DNA from: an uncultured Prevotella sp.
GTDB taxonomy: Bacteria; Bacteroidota; Bacteroidia; Bacteroidales; Bacteroidaceae
Length of the DNA: 13,035 bases
Reading direction: 5' to 3'
NCBI GenBank assembly: GCA_900546605.1
Contig: URDV01000037.1
Span: forward strand, 1-13,035
The notes under the pieces are model-generated. The model searched no databases and had not been told where the DNA came from. It saw only the letters and a program-made list of their open reading frames with translations. This document shows, one piece after another, positions 5,301 to 12,980 of this stretch; the first letter of the stretch is position 1, and each line of letters starts with the position of its first letter. Made by a program: the position numbers and the translations under genes.

Positions 5301-7108
5301 AAGGCAAGAACCTCATTATAGTTCACATGCCAATTGCTTGTATGGGCAATAGGCATAGTGTTTGGCAAAAATAGCGGGAGGCCAAAGCTGCGTCCTGTGA
5401 GCAAAGCACAAGTGGCTGAAGGACTCAGTTTCCATTGCACATCCCAGTTAAGGCTATTGAAGGCTTGTGACTTACCCTTAGTCGTTGTTTGAATGGCGGG
5501 AATTGATTGGTTAGCAGCCAATATAGCCACAGCTCGCAACACCGCTTTGTCCGTAAGGTTAGCATATTGAGCCGCTTCGCTATCATCAAGCAAATCGCTG
5601 ATAATGGCTGAAGTGATATAAGTGGTCAGCAACTTGTGTGAGCGTTGAATCATCAAGTTGCGACGTTTCAATCCAGCTTTTTCGGCATAAGCAGCAAAGC
5701 CTTCAATCAAGTTACTTTTTTTCACATAGGCGGCCACCGAAGCCATGTCATTACATTGAGTCAAGTCATTGCGATGAAGGTCTACGAAGTCGTAGGCATA
5801 TTGAAAGAGTAGTCCGCCCAAATAAGCCTCTTTAAAGTATGAGGTCATGCCCAACGTGTCACGTGGAATAAAGATGTCGGGAACGATGCCACCACCTCCA
5901 TAAACAACGCGTCCTAAGCGAGTTTTATATTTTTCGCCCGATGTACGAATGCTGTCAGCTGAAAAGTACTCACCATGTTCAGCACGTAGCAATAGGTCGG
6001 CTTCATAATCCTCTTCGTCGCCAGGTTTGTAAGGCTTTTGTACACAACGGCCTGAAGGCGTATAATAGCGAGCCGTAGTCAGTCGTAACATAGAGCCATC
6101 AGGAAATTCGATAGGCACCTGTACCAATCCCTTTCCAAATGAGCGGCGTCCGATAATTGTGCCACGATCATTATCTTGAATAGCCCCTGCAAAGATTTCG
6201 CTTGCCGAGGCCGAAGTTTCGTCAACCAAAACCACTAAAGGCAGATTTTGGTAAGCACCACGTCCGTCTGTGCGGTATTCTTTGCGAGGAGATTTACGTC
6301 CTTCGGTGTAAACAATAAGCGAGTTCTTGGCTAAGAATTCGTTGGCCATTTGCACAGCCGTTTCCATGTAGCCGCCAGGGTTGCCACGCAAGTCAAGAAT
6401 CAATTTGCTAAAGCCTTGTGTTTGCAACTTAGTGAGAGCAGCAATAAACTCAGCATAAGTAGTGTCACCAAAACTTGTAACGCGAATGTAACCCGTGCCA
6501 GGTGCCGCCATATAAGCTGCGTCAACCGTTTTTATAGGCACATCGCCACGTGTAATACTAAATGTCAAGAGTTGTTTTTGTCCTGCGCGCTTAATGCCGA
6601 GTTTAGCTACAGAGCCTTTAGGCCCTTTAAGGCGTGCCATTGTTCCATCGTTGCTAATGGTGTCGCCCACATATGGCTTACCATCAATGTTCACAATACG
6701 GTCGCCTGCTTGTATGCCCACACTCTCTGAAGGACCACCTTTTACCACCTTTACCACTCGGATAGTATCTTTGTAAAGAGTGAATTGCACACCAATGCCT
6801 GAGAAACTACCCTTTAAGTCCTGCATAGACTCTTCCACTTTAGTTGCTGAAATGTAGGTAGAGTGGGGGTCAAGCTCCTTCAATATTTGTGGCATGGCTT
6901 TTTCCACCAATTCAGGAATATTTACGGTGTCAACGTATTGGTCATCGATAAGGTGAAACAAGTCAATAATTTTATTGCTTGAGTTGTTAATAATGCTCAG
7001 TCGGTTTCCTGAAAAGTGATTGGCAAAGAAGCTACCGAGCAAAATGCCAACCACCATGCCTGCTGACACTAACAGGGGAACAAAGCGATTTTTATTATGT
7101 TTAATCAT
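5267..7108 (-). CDS. S41 family C-terminal processing protease (CtpA/Prc type) with a long C-terminal tail
   Basis: The 613-residue protein has an N-terminal membrane anchor (about 10-29), a PDZ domain (about 95-185, with GPSESVGIQAGDRIVNIDGK at 125-144) and the S41 catalytic core. The Ser-Lys-Gln set is visible: Ser301 in TSASASEI, Lys326 in GRRSFGKG, and Gln330, with the 25- and 4-residue spacings known from Prc/CtpB. It should degrade or trim proteins in the periplasm, anchored in the inner membrane. After about residue 534 the sequence runs on for about 79 residues (NWDVQWK and onward) that do not look like the usual end of Bacteroidales homologues. The final 34 bp overlap the cyclo-ligase gene. 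The start lies 8 bp after the deaminase stop codon, so the genes are probably co-transcribed. Confidence 0.92.
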   Translation of the reverse strand: MIKHNKNRFVPLLVSAGMVVGILLGSFFANHFSGNRLSIINNSSNKIIDLFHLIDDQYVDTVNIPELVEKAMPQILKELDPHSTYISATKVEESMQDLKGSFSGIGVQFTLYKDTIRVVKVVKGGPSESVGIQAGDRIVNIDGKPYVGDTISNDGTMARLKGPKGSVAKLGIKRAGQKQLLTFSITRGDVPIKTVDAAYMAAPGTGYIRVTSFGDTTYAEFIAALTKLQTQGFSKLILDLRGNPGGYMETAVQMANEFLAKNSLIVYTEGRKSPRKEYRTDGRGAYQNLPLVVLVDETSASASEIFAGAIQDNDRGTIIGRRSFGKGLVQVPIEFPDGSMLRLTTARYYTPSGRCVQKPYKPGDEEDYEADLLLRAEHGEYFSADSIRTSGEKYKTRLGRVVYGGGGIVPDIFIPRDTLGMTSYFKEAYLGGLLFQYAYDFVDLHRNDLTQCNDMASVAAYVKKSNLIEGFAAYAEKAGLKRRNLMIQRSHKLLTTYITSAIISDLLDDSEAAQYANLTDKAVLRAVAILAANQSIPAIQTTTKGKSQAFNSLNWDVQWKLSPSATCALLTGRSFGLPLFLPNTMPIAHTSNWHVNYNEVLALCYRKLTFVRS

Positions 7109-7116
7109 TATGTTGT

Positions 7117-7554
7117 TTATTGTTCATTAGGTTGGTCAACATCTTCGATGTGTTCCACCTCGATGCCAGCTTCAGCTAACAAGTCAATACCATCAGTAAG
7201 TCTATAGCTACGGGCATAAACCACACGTTTGATGCCAGCTTGTATAATCAGTTTAGCACATTCAATGCAAGGTGCATCGGTTACATAGAGCGTAGCACCA
7301 TCAGAGTTGTTACCTGAACGTGCTATTTTAGTAATGGCATTTGCTTCGGCATGTAACACATAGGGCAAAGTCAAACCATTGCTACCCTCACAAATGTTAG
7401 GGAATCCTGATGGAGTGCCATTATAGCCATCACTAATAATCATTTTATCTTTAACAATCAGCGCACCTACTTGTCGACGTGTGCAGTAAGAGTTTTCAGC
7501 CCAAGTGCGTGCCATTCGCAAGTAGCGTCTGTCCAGTAATTCAGCTTTAGTCAT
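7117..7554 (-). CDS. dCMP/CMP deaminase family zinc enzyme
   Basis: The product belongs to the cytidine/deoxycytidylate deaminase superfamily. It carries the zinc site HAEANAI (His68, with catalytic Glu70) and APCIECAK (Cys96, Cys99), numbered from the chosen start. dCMP deaminase makes dUMP for thymidylate synthesis, but ComEB-like members are close relatives. I chose the ATG at 7554 (MTKAELLDRRYLRMA, 145 residues) because the family begins near this motif. An in-frame ATG at 7581 would add nine residues (MSFLFFYIS) that look like read-through of untranslated leader. The gene is followed 8 bp later by the S41 protease gene and heads the probable operon. Upstream lies the full intergenic inverted-repeat element, which holds a possible promoter. 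Confidence 0.9.
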   Translation of the reverse strand: MTKAELLDRRYLRMARTWAENSYCTRRQVGALIVKDKMIISDGYNGTPSGFPNICEGSNGLTLPYVLHAEANAITKIARSGNNSDGATLYVTDAPCIECAKLIIQAGIKRVVYARSYRLTDGIDLLAEAGIEVEHIEDVDQPNEQ

Positions 7555-7601
7555 AGAAATATAAAAGAAGAGAAAGGACAATTTACTTTATAATATATAT
7601 A

Positions 7602-7773
7602 TACGCGGTGACAGAAATTGTAAACAAGTTGACAAATTTAACGGGTCAATAGGTAAGTTTGCCAAGTTCTTGGCTATCTTACCATTCACACTTTAACATA
7701 GTAGGTGTAGTGTACAGCGCATACTCACCTATTACCCCGTCAACCCGTCAACTAAAAATTTCGTCAACGAGTA
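7602..7773. repeat. Complete intergenic octamer-array inverted-repeat element (copy 2)
   Basis: This is the only full-length copy, about 172 bp. The left end TACGCGGTGACAGAAATT (7602-7619) is an imperfect inverted repeat of the right end AAATTTCGTCAACGAGTA (7756-7773). The left arm has hexamers at 7628 (GTTGAC), about 7637 (TTTAAC) and 7645 (GTCAAT); the right arm has them at 7739 and 7747 (GTCAAC twice). The centre holds a perfect hairpin GCCAAG-TT-CTTGGC (7661-7674), then ctttaacata at 7691, shared with the start of the window. The element fills almost the whole gap between the M3 peptidase stop codon (7778) and the deaminase start. No target-site duplication is obvious. Confidence 0.85.
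7633..7665 (-). promoter_or_regulatory. Possible promoter inside the repeat element, driving the deaminase operon
   Basis: On the minus strand TAAATTTG (7640-7633) fits TAnnTTTG, with a TTG (7665-7663) 22 bp upstream, slightly beyond the usual 19-21 bp. It would give a leader of about 70-75 nt before the ATG at 7554. The corresponding bases in the copy at 12981 do not match, so this would be specific to this copy. Confidence 0.3.
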
Positions 7774-7777
7774 ATTA

Positions 7778-9880
7778 TCATTTCGTTATGCCATCACGTT
7801 GCAACAAGGCATCAATAGTGGGTGCCTGTCCGCGAAAGCGTGTGTAGAGCGTCATAGGGTCATCGGTTCCCCCTTTTGATAGCACATTACTTCTGAAGCT
7901 TTCAGCTACCTCAGGGTTAAAAATGCCCTTTTGCTTAAATAGAGCGAAGGCATCAGCATCCAACACCTCAGCCCATTTATAACTATAGTAACCTGCAGCA
8001 TAGCCCCCCGCCATGATGTGGCTGAATTGTACTGTCATGCACGAAGTAGCAATAGCTGGGAGCAACTGTACACGTTTCCAAGCTTCGTCCTCAAACACTT
8101 TAACATCCTGTTCAAAGGGTTGTGAAAGTGTGTAGTAAGCCATGTCAAGCAATCCGAATGAAACCTGACGCATACAAGCATAAGCTGCTTGGAAATTACG
8201 GCACTTTCGAATGCGGTCAATATAACTTTGTGGCAAAGGCTCGCCCGTTTGGTAGTGTTGGGCAAATGTAGCCAAAAATTCTGGTTCTGTTGCATAGTTC
8301 TCCATAAATTGTGAAGGGAGTTCAACAAAATCCCAAAATACATTTGTTCCGCTTAAAGCAGCATAATGCGTCATAGCAAATATGCCATGTAGAGCATGTC
8401 CAAATTCGTGCAAAAAGGTTTCCACCTCGCCTAACGTGAGCAGAGCAGGTGTGTGAGCCGTAGGCTTTGTAAAGTTAGTGGTGACGCTCACCACGGGGCG
8501 TAGCGAATTTTGAGTCGTAACAGGGGTTGGAGTAGGAGCATCACAATGTTCCTCACGATAGTTCGTCATCCAAGCCCCGCCTTTTTTACTCTCGCGAGGG
8601 AAGAAGTCAACTAACAATAGCGCCAAGTAACTACCATCCTTATCAAATACATCATAAGCCACCACATCCTTTTGATACACCGGCATATGTTTGTTCTCCT
8701 TAAACGTAATTCCATAAAGGCGTGTTGCCAAGCCGAGAACCCCCTTTTGCACTTGCGAAAGTTCAAAGTAAGGGCGCAACATGTCAGGGTCATAGTCATA
8801 AAGTTCTTGCTTCAGTTTTTGACTATAATAAGCAAAGTCCCAAGGCTGCAATTTAAAGTCAGCCCCCTCCGTCTGACGCGCCTTTTGCTCCACTTCGGCC
8901 ACCTCATGTTGTGCTTTAGGCAAGTAACTATCAATAAGGCTGTTTAGCAAGTCATACACACGATCTGCGTTTTGCGCCATGCGTCGGCGTAGCGCATAGT
9001 CAGCATAATTGTTATAGCCCAACAACTGTGCAACCTGTCGACGTAGGTTAACAATACGCTTCACCACCTCAAAGTTGTTCAGTTCATTGTTGTGTGTGCA
9101 TCGGCTGTTATAGGCGCGATACATCTTTTCACGCAGAGCGCGGTTGCCAGCATACATCATAAACGGGCCATAGCTGGGTGCATGTAGCGTAAACACCCAT
9201 CCATCTTTGCCGCGTGTTTGAGCCTCATGTTGTGCAGCTTGTCGATGCATATCGGGCAAGCCTTGTAAGTCGGCTTCGTCTGTAATGTGCAACTCAAAGT
9301 TGTTCGTCTCTTTCAGCAAGTTTTGTGAAAACTTAAGCGTGCAAGCTGATAGCTCACTTGTAATGTTGCGAAAGGTAGCTTTATCCTCATCATTCAGCGT
9401 CGCTCCTGAGCGTTCAAACCCCTCATAAGTTTTGTCCAGCAACATGCGGTCTTCCCCCTCAAGCTGTTCACGTTCGTTTTCGTAGACCGTTTTGACACGT
9501 TGAAAGAGTTGAGCATCCAGCATAATGTTGTTGCTGTGTTCTGATAGTTGGGGAGCCATTTCGTTAGCCAACTCATCAAGCTCGTCGTCAGTTTCAGCAC
9601 TCAACAAGTTATACATAATGGTAGTGGCGCGTTCAAGCAATTCACCACTATTTGACAAAGCCACAATGGTGTTGTCAAAGTTAGGTGCATCCGTATTGTT
9701 AATAATGCGCTGAACTTCAGCACTTTCATCCTTCATGCCTTTAATGATGAGCGGACGTAGTTGTGCAGCACACGAAAGTTTACTCGTGTTAGCTTTAAAG
9801 TTATTGGGCTGTTTAATATATTGATTCCAATCGACATCCGAAAGGAGTTGCGTCGTAATAAAGTTGTTCATAATATACAT
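7778..9880 (-). CDS. M3 family zinc metallopeptidase (oligopeptidase A / peptidyl-dipeptidase Dcp type)
   Basis: The 700-residue protein carries the M3 signature FLHEFGHALHG. His491, Glu492 and His495 form HExxH, and the third zinc ligand is Glu520 in DFVELPSQ, a segment typical of the Dcp/OpdA subfamily. No signal peptide is visible, so it should be cytosolic, where such enzymes cut short peptides left by larger proteases or brought in by transport. The N-terminal half is the helical channel-forming region of the family, and length is as expected for Dcp/OpdA enzymes. Two in-frame starts are close together, at 9880 (MYIMNNF) and 9871 (MNNF), and no ribosome binding site decides between them. 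The gene is flanked on both sides by copies of the intergenic repeat element. Confidence 0.92.
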   Translation of the reverse strand: MYIMNNFITTQLLSDVDWNQYIKQPNNFKANTSKLSCAAQLRPLIIKGMKDESAEVQRIINNTDAPNFDNTIVALSNSGELLERATTIMYNLLSAETDDELDELANEMAPQLSEHSNNIMLDAQLFQRVKTVYENEREQLEGEDRMLLDKTYEGFERSGATLNDEDKATFRNITSELSACTLKFSQNLLKETNNFELHITDEADLQGLPDMHRQAAQHEAQTRGKDGWVFTLHAPSYGPFMMYAGNRALREKMYRAYNSRCTHNNELNNFEVVKRIVNLRRQVAQLLGYNNYADYALRRRMAQNADRVYDLLNSLIDSYLPKAQHEVAEVEQKARQTEGADFKLQPWDFAYYSQKLKQELYDYDPDMLRPYFELSQVQKGVLGLATRLYGITFKENKHMPVYQKDVVAYDVFDKDGSYLALLLVDFFPRESKKGGAWMTNYREEHCDAPTPTPVTTQNSLRPVVSVTTNFTKPTAHTPALLTLGEVETFLHEFGHALHGIFAMTHYAALSGTNVFWDFVELPSQFMENYATEPEFLATFAQHYQTGEPLPQSYIDRIRKCRNFQAAYACMRQVSFGLLDMAYYTLSQPFEQDVKVFEDEAWKRVQLLPAIATSCMTVQFSHIMAGGYAAGYYSYKWAEVLDADAFALFKQKGIFNPEVAESFRSNVLSKGGTDDPMTLYTRFRGQAPTIDALLQRDGITK

Positions 9881-9892
9881 ATATATTATTTA

Positions 9893-10008
9893 TACGTGTT
9901 GGCGTAGTTCACTGGTTGGCGGGTGAACGGGCAAGTTAACCAAGTTCTTTAGCTTCTTTGCATTCTGACTTGTTAAACTGTGAACTTGTTACCCCGTTAA
10001 CCAATAAT
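9893..10008. repeat. Short-form intergenic octamer-array inverted-repeat element (copy 3)
   Basis: The left end TACGTGTTGGCGTAGTT starts at 9893. Left-arm hexamers are at 9915 (GTTGGC), 9923 (GTGAAC) and 9935 (GTTAAC). The core CAAGTTCTTTAGCTTCTTTG (9941-9960) matches the core of the copy at 7663. The right arm has hexamers at 9972, 9980, 9988 and 9996, exactly 8 bp apart. The copy lacks the inner segment of about 40 bp present in copies 1 and 2, and its right terminal repeat is lost or degenerate where it meets the TPR gene stop codon at 10014. Confidence 0.75.
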
Positions 10009-10013
10009 GTTAT

Positions 10014-11204
10014 TTATTGCATAAGAGCTTCAATTTCAGCAAACTTTTTACCACGGTTCAGAGCCAAGTAAACCTTGTAGAGTAGGGGAGCCCATTGCTG
10101 CTTAGCTTGTGGAGCCATGCGTCGATAAGTCTCCAACTCAGGTTCAGCTAACAGGTAAAGGCGTTGTTGCTCAGCCAAAGCCTTGCGGTAGGCGCGTGTG
10201 CCCAAGTTGTCGGGCATGCTGATGCGAGCAATTAAGTTAATGTAAGCAGCTCCAATGTAGTAATGAGCTTCGGCAAAGGTAGAGTCACATGCCAAAGCAT
10301 GCTCTGCATTCACTATGCAACTATCAAACTGCTCTAAATTGTAAAAAGCCACACAACGTGCCATGTAAGCCGATGTGAAAGTAGAGTCAATAGAGAGCTG
10401 TTGCTGTGCCAAATGCAACGTTTGCTTATATTGTAGACTATGATTATAAAAGTCGGCTAATCGTGTAAAGAAGAAAGCATCGTGTGGATACTCCCTCCAG
10501 CCATCGGCCAAGCGTGCGTGGTAGGCAGCAGAATCCTTCATGGCATTGGCTGTTAATGCCAACGTTTTCATCATGTCGGCACGCACATGTGTCACGCTCA
10601 GAGCCAATGAGTCGTAGCGCAACACCTCGCCATATTGCTTGGTGCTATAAGCACTGGTCATGTAACGCACAGCATTCATGGCATCAGCTTGGGTTGACAA
10701 TTGAGCAGCCTGCCCCAATGTAGTATGTGGAAGTTCAAGACATGTGCGCAAGTAGCGCATAGCCTCGCTGTAGTTTCTTATTTTGTAAAAGTAGCGTGCA
10801 GCTGCATTCATGTTAGGAAAATACTTTTGCAACTGTTCGCGCACGTAGTGTGTCTGCTTAGGTTTTTTATTCTCCGTAAGTTGTAGCATTCGCTCAATTG
10901 AGTCGAGCCGAACCGCTTCGCTAATAATGTCGCGTGTAGTTGAGAAAAAAGCAAGTGTGTCGTAACTTTGCTTTAGGTAAATTTTCATGTTCTGCGCATC
11001 GTTAAGCCCACTGTTAGCCTCAATGCTGTAAATGCATAATTTAGCATTATTGCAGTAGGTTGAGTCAGCGCGCAGTTTGTTAATTTGCTGAATAGCCTCC
11101 TTATAATTCTTAGCCTTTAAAGCCGTAGTAACGGGTTTAAAAGCCTTTTGTGCCGAACAAGGCAGCACACATAAAAGCAGAAATGATAAAAGAAGCGATT
11201 TCAT
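10014..11204 (-). CDS. Secreted TPR-repeat protein (shorter of two paralogues)
   Basis: The 396-residue protein begins with a Sec signal peptide (MKSLLLSFLLLCVLPCSA, cleavage likely after Ala18). The cysteine in LPCS does not fit a lipobox. The rest is alpha-helical, with recognisable tetratricopeptide repeats at about 243-275 and 277-309 and a partial one after 311. TPR arrays bind other proteins, so a scaffold role in the periplasm or at the outer membrane is likely. The C-terminal 40 residues (RMAPQAKQQWAPLLYKVYLA and onward) resemble the end of the neighbouring 460-residue TPR protein, including the WAP tripeptide (371-373). The two are probably an old tandem duplication. The specific role is unknown. 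Confidence 0.85.
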   Translation of the reverse strand: MKSLLLSFLLLCVLPCSAQKAFKPVTTALKAKNYKEAIQQINKLRADSTYCNNAKLCIYSIEANSGLNDAQNMKIYLKQSYDTLAFFSTTRDIISEAVRLDSIERMLQLTENKKPKQTHYVREQLQKYFPNMNAAARYFYKIRNYSEAMRYLRTCLELPHTTLGQAAQLSTQADAMNAVRYMTSAYSTKQYGEVLRYDSLALSVTHVRADMMKTLALTANAMKDSAAYHARLADGWREYPHDAFFFTRLADFYNHSLQYKQTLHLAQQQLSIDSTFTSAYMARCVAFYNLEQFDSCIVNAEHALACDSTFAEAHYYIGAAYINLIARISMPDNLGTRAYRKALAEQQRLYLLAEPELETYRRMAPQAKQQWAPLLYKVYLALNRGKKFAEIEALMQ

Positions 11205-11564
11205 TATATAGTCAGTTTAGTCAATTCCTAAGTAGGTAATGTCGTACTTAAAAAATGTCAGTTGATAGGTTGAGGTGTAGCGAGTAGCCAGTAGGCTTAG
11301 TGAGAGTATAACAATAAATGAGGCGTACTGTAAATTCTGAAAAAAGAATGAATTATTCTGATGTGCAATTTGTATGCTATTGAAAGCGTCACATCATAAT
11401 TAACAGAACGCCCTATTTTTGTGAAGCAATAGGGTTACTGAAGTTTCAGAAAAAGCCGAGAGAACCATGGGCAACAGCCCTTGTCATAGCAACAAGTAAT
11501 GTAGCTTGCCCCCATTTTTTCCGACTCCCATCTAAAACTTGAGTAACCCTTTTATGTGTATAGC
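11205..11564. other. 360 bp intergenic gap between the two TPR genes
   Basis: No credible open frame is present. The gap holds an inverted repeat CCCTATT (11411-11417) / AATAGGG (11428-11434) and the larger hairpin described at 11469. No full TTG/TAnnTTTG promoter for the shorter TPR gene was found. The octamer-array repeat is absent here, unlike the other long gaps between these genes. Confidence 0.6.
11469..11520 (+). terminator. Weak plus-strand terminator-like hairpin
   Basis: GGGCAA (11469-11474) pairs with TTGCCC (11506-11511), enclosing an inner stem CTTGT (11480-11484) / ACAAG (11492-11496). A run of six T (11515-11520) follows on the plus strand. Read from the minus strand there is no T run. 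A TAnnTTTG-like TATTTTTG lies upstream on the plus strand at 11414-11421, without a correctly spaced TTG. It could end a short plus-strand RNA or simply be a structured 3' region of the longer TPR gene. Confidence 0.25.
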
Positions 11565-12947
11565 TTATTTGCCGCTATGGTTGGCAGCGTCAAGCAGTTC
11601 ATCCATTTCTTTGGCCTTGTCTTTTTGGCCGAGTGCGCTATACACCATCTGTAATGATGGAGCCCAACGCTTAGCATCCTCGGGAGCCAATTCGCGTACA
11701 CGTTCCATGCACTTTAATGCATTTTCGTAGTAGCCCTTTACGTAAGCTACCTCTTTGTCGTAGATGGCCTTGTTCTTTTTGTATGAACCATCCGAGGCTT
11801 TACCCGTAATGCGGCGATTTGTACCGATATATTGGAACTTTTTGCCACCATGTGTTTGGTCATAGATGTCGTTGATGTAGGCCGTACCCTTGTTAAAGAG
11901 AGCATCCTTATAGTTAGGGTCAATGGCCAGTGCCTTGTCACAGCTTTCAATAGCCGACTTGTAGTCCTTCTTCACATTCAGTTCAATAGCACCCTTCATG
12001 AACCAAGCCAATTTGCTATTGGGGTCGTCAGTAACTAACTTGTTAGCCATTTCAGTAGCTTCAGCCACCTTGTTGCTTTGAACGTAGTAGTAAATAAGGT
12101 TCTGCATGAAGCTTTCCTTACCCGTTCTGTTGTAAGCTTCAATAATAGCCTTTTGCCAGTTAACAGAGTCCTTCTTTTCACCATAAGCATTGATCTTTAT
12201 CAAGTAAAGGTCGTGTGTGCCAATGGTGTCTTTGAGAGCAGCATCGCAGCATTCAATAGCCTTATCCCAATTTTTGAGGTAGAAGTTTTGCAGAGCCAAG
12301 TTAAAGCGTGCTGTGCTATAAATTTTAGCTTGAGCTTTGTAAATAGAGTCAGCCTCTGCCTTGGTAAACACAGGTGTGTTAGCAGGCAGGTCAACGTACT
12401 TTTGGAAGAAGTTTACACTTTCTTGCTTCTTACCCATAGCATCCATAAAGGCGCCACAATTGTAGTAGTAAGAGAGCATAGACGTGATGCCCAACTTAGT
12501 GCGCAAGCTGACAATAGCATTCTCCTTTACCTTGCCCTTAGCATTAGGCATGGTGTTGTAAGTGGCAGCTTGGTTAAATGAGTTGACAATGTTGTCAACA
12601 TACTTGCAAAAGGCCAAAGTGTCAAATGGCAGACCATTTGAGGCATTGTTGATGATAGGTGTCATCAGTTTGTTCTGCAAAGTTGCATTCTGCAGGTAGA
12701 GCAAGGCTAACTTCTCGTTTTTGCCATCAGCCTTAGCTTTTTCAATTTCGGTGTTCAGTTGCACTTCAGCGTCCTTTAATAGCTGTTGTGCTTGTTCATA
12801 ACCCTCTTGTGAGCGTTGGCCCATTAGGTTGTCGGCACGTCTTACCATATCGTTGGCTTTGTATGAGCCAATGCCCTGGTCTGACTGTGCTGAAGCCGTT
12901 CCCATGCCACCTAACATAACGGCCAAGCATAGAATTAACTTTTTCAT
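11565..12947 (-). CDS. Secreted TPR-repeat protein (longer of two paralogues)
   Basis: The 460-residue protein opens with a clear Sec signal peptide (MKKLILCLAVMLGGMGTASA, cleaved before Gln21), so it is exported. The mature part is helical with tetratricopeptide repeats at about 212-243, 280-311 and 314-345 (DYKSAIESCDKALAIDPNYK is a textbook half-repeat) and another starting at about 347. The C-terminus (about 400-452) includes LAPEDAKRWAPSLQMVYSAL and resembles the end of the shorter TPR protein downstream. It is probably periplasmic or outer-membrane associated and scaffolds a protein complex. No enzyme domain is visible. A copy of the intergenic repeat begins 33 bp upstream of the start codon, and no standard promoter is seen between them. 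Confidence 0.87.
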   Translation of the reverse strand: MKKLILCLAVMLGGMGTASAQSDQGIGSYKANDMVRRADNLMGQRSQEGYEQAQQLLKDAEVQLNTEIEKAKADGKNEKLALLYLQNATLQNKLMTPIINNASNGLPFDTLAFCKYVDNIVNSFNQAATYNTMPNAKGKVKENAIVSLRTKLGITSMLSYYYNCGAFMDAMGKKQESVNFFQKYVDLPANTPVFTKAEADSIYKAQAKIYSTARFNLALQNFYLKNWDKAIECCDAALKDTIGTHDLYLIKINAYGEKKDSVNWQKAIIEAYNRTGKESFMQNLIYYYVQSNKVAEATEMANKLVTDDPNSKLAWFMKGAIELNVKKDYKSAIESCDKALAIDPNYKDALFNKGTAYINDIYDQTHGGKKFQYIGTNRRITGKASDGSYKKNKAIYDKEVAYVKGYYENALKCMERVRELAPEDAKRWAPSLQMVYSALGQKDKAKEMDELLDAANHSGK

Positions 12948-12980
12948 TTGATGTTGTTTTGGTTAAAAGATTGTTTTTTT

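Noticed and set aside
7555..7581. Extended start of the deaminase at 7581.
   Set aside because: The nine added residues (MSFLFFYIS) are not part of the family's N-terminus, while the ATG at 7554 begins at the conserved MTKAELLDRRYLRMA block.
7602..7773. Replication origin or DnaA-box cluster.
   Set aside because: No TTATCCACA-like boxes are present. The same element recurs at other gene boundaries, and no dnaA or dnaN gene is nearby.
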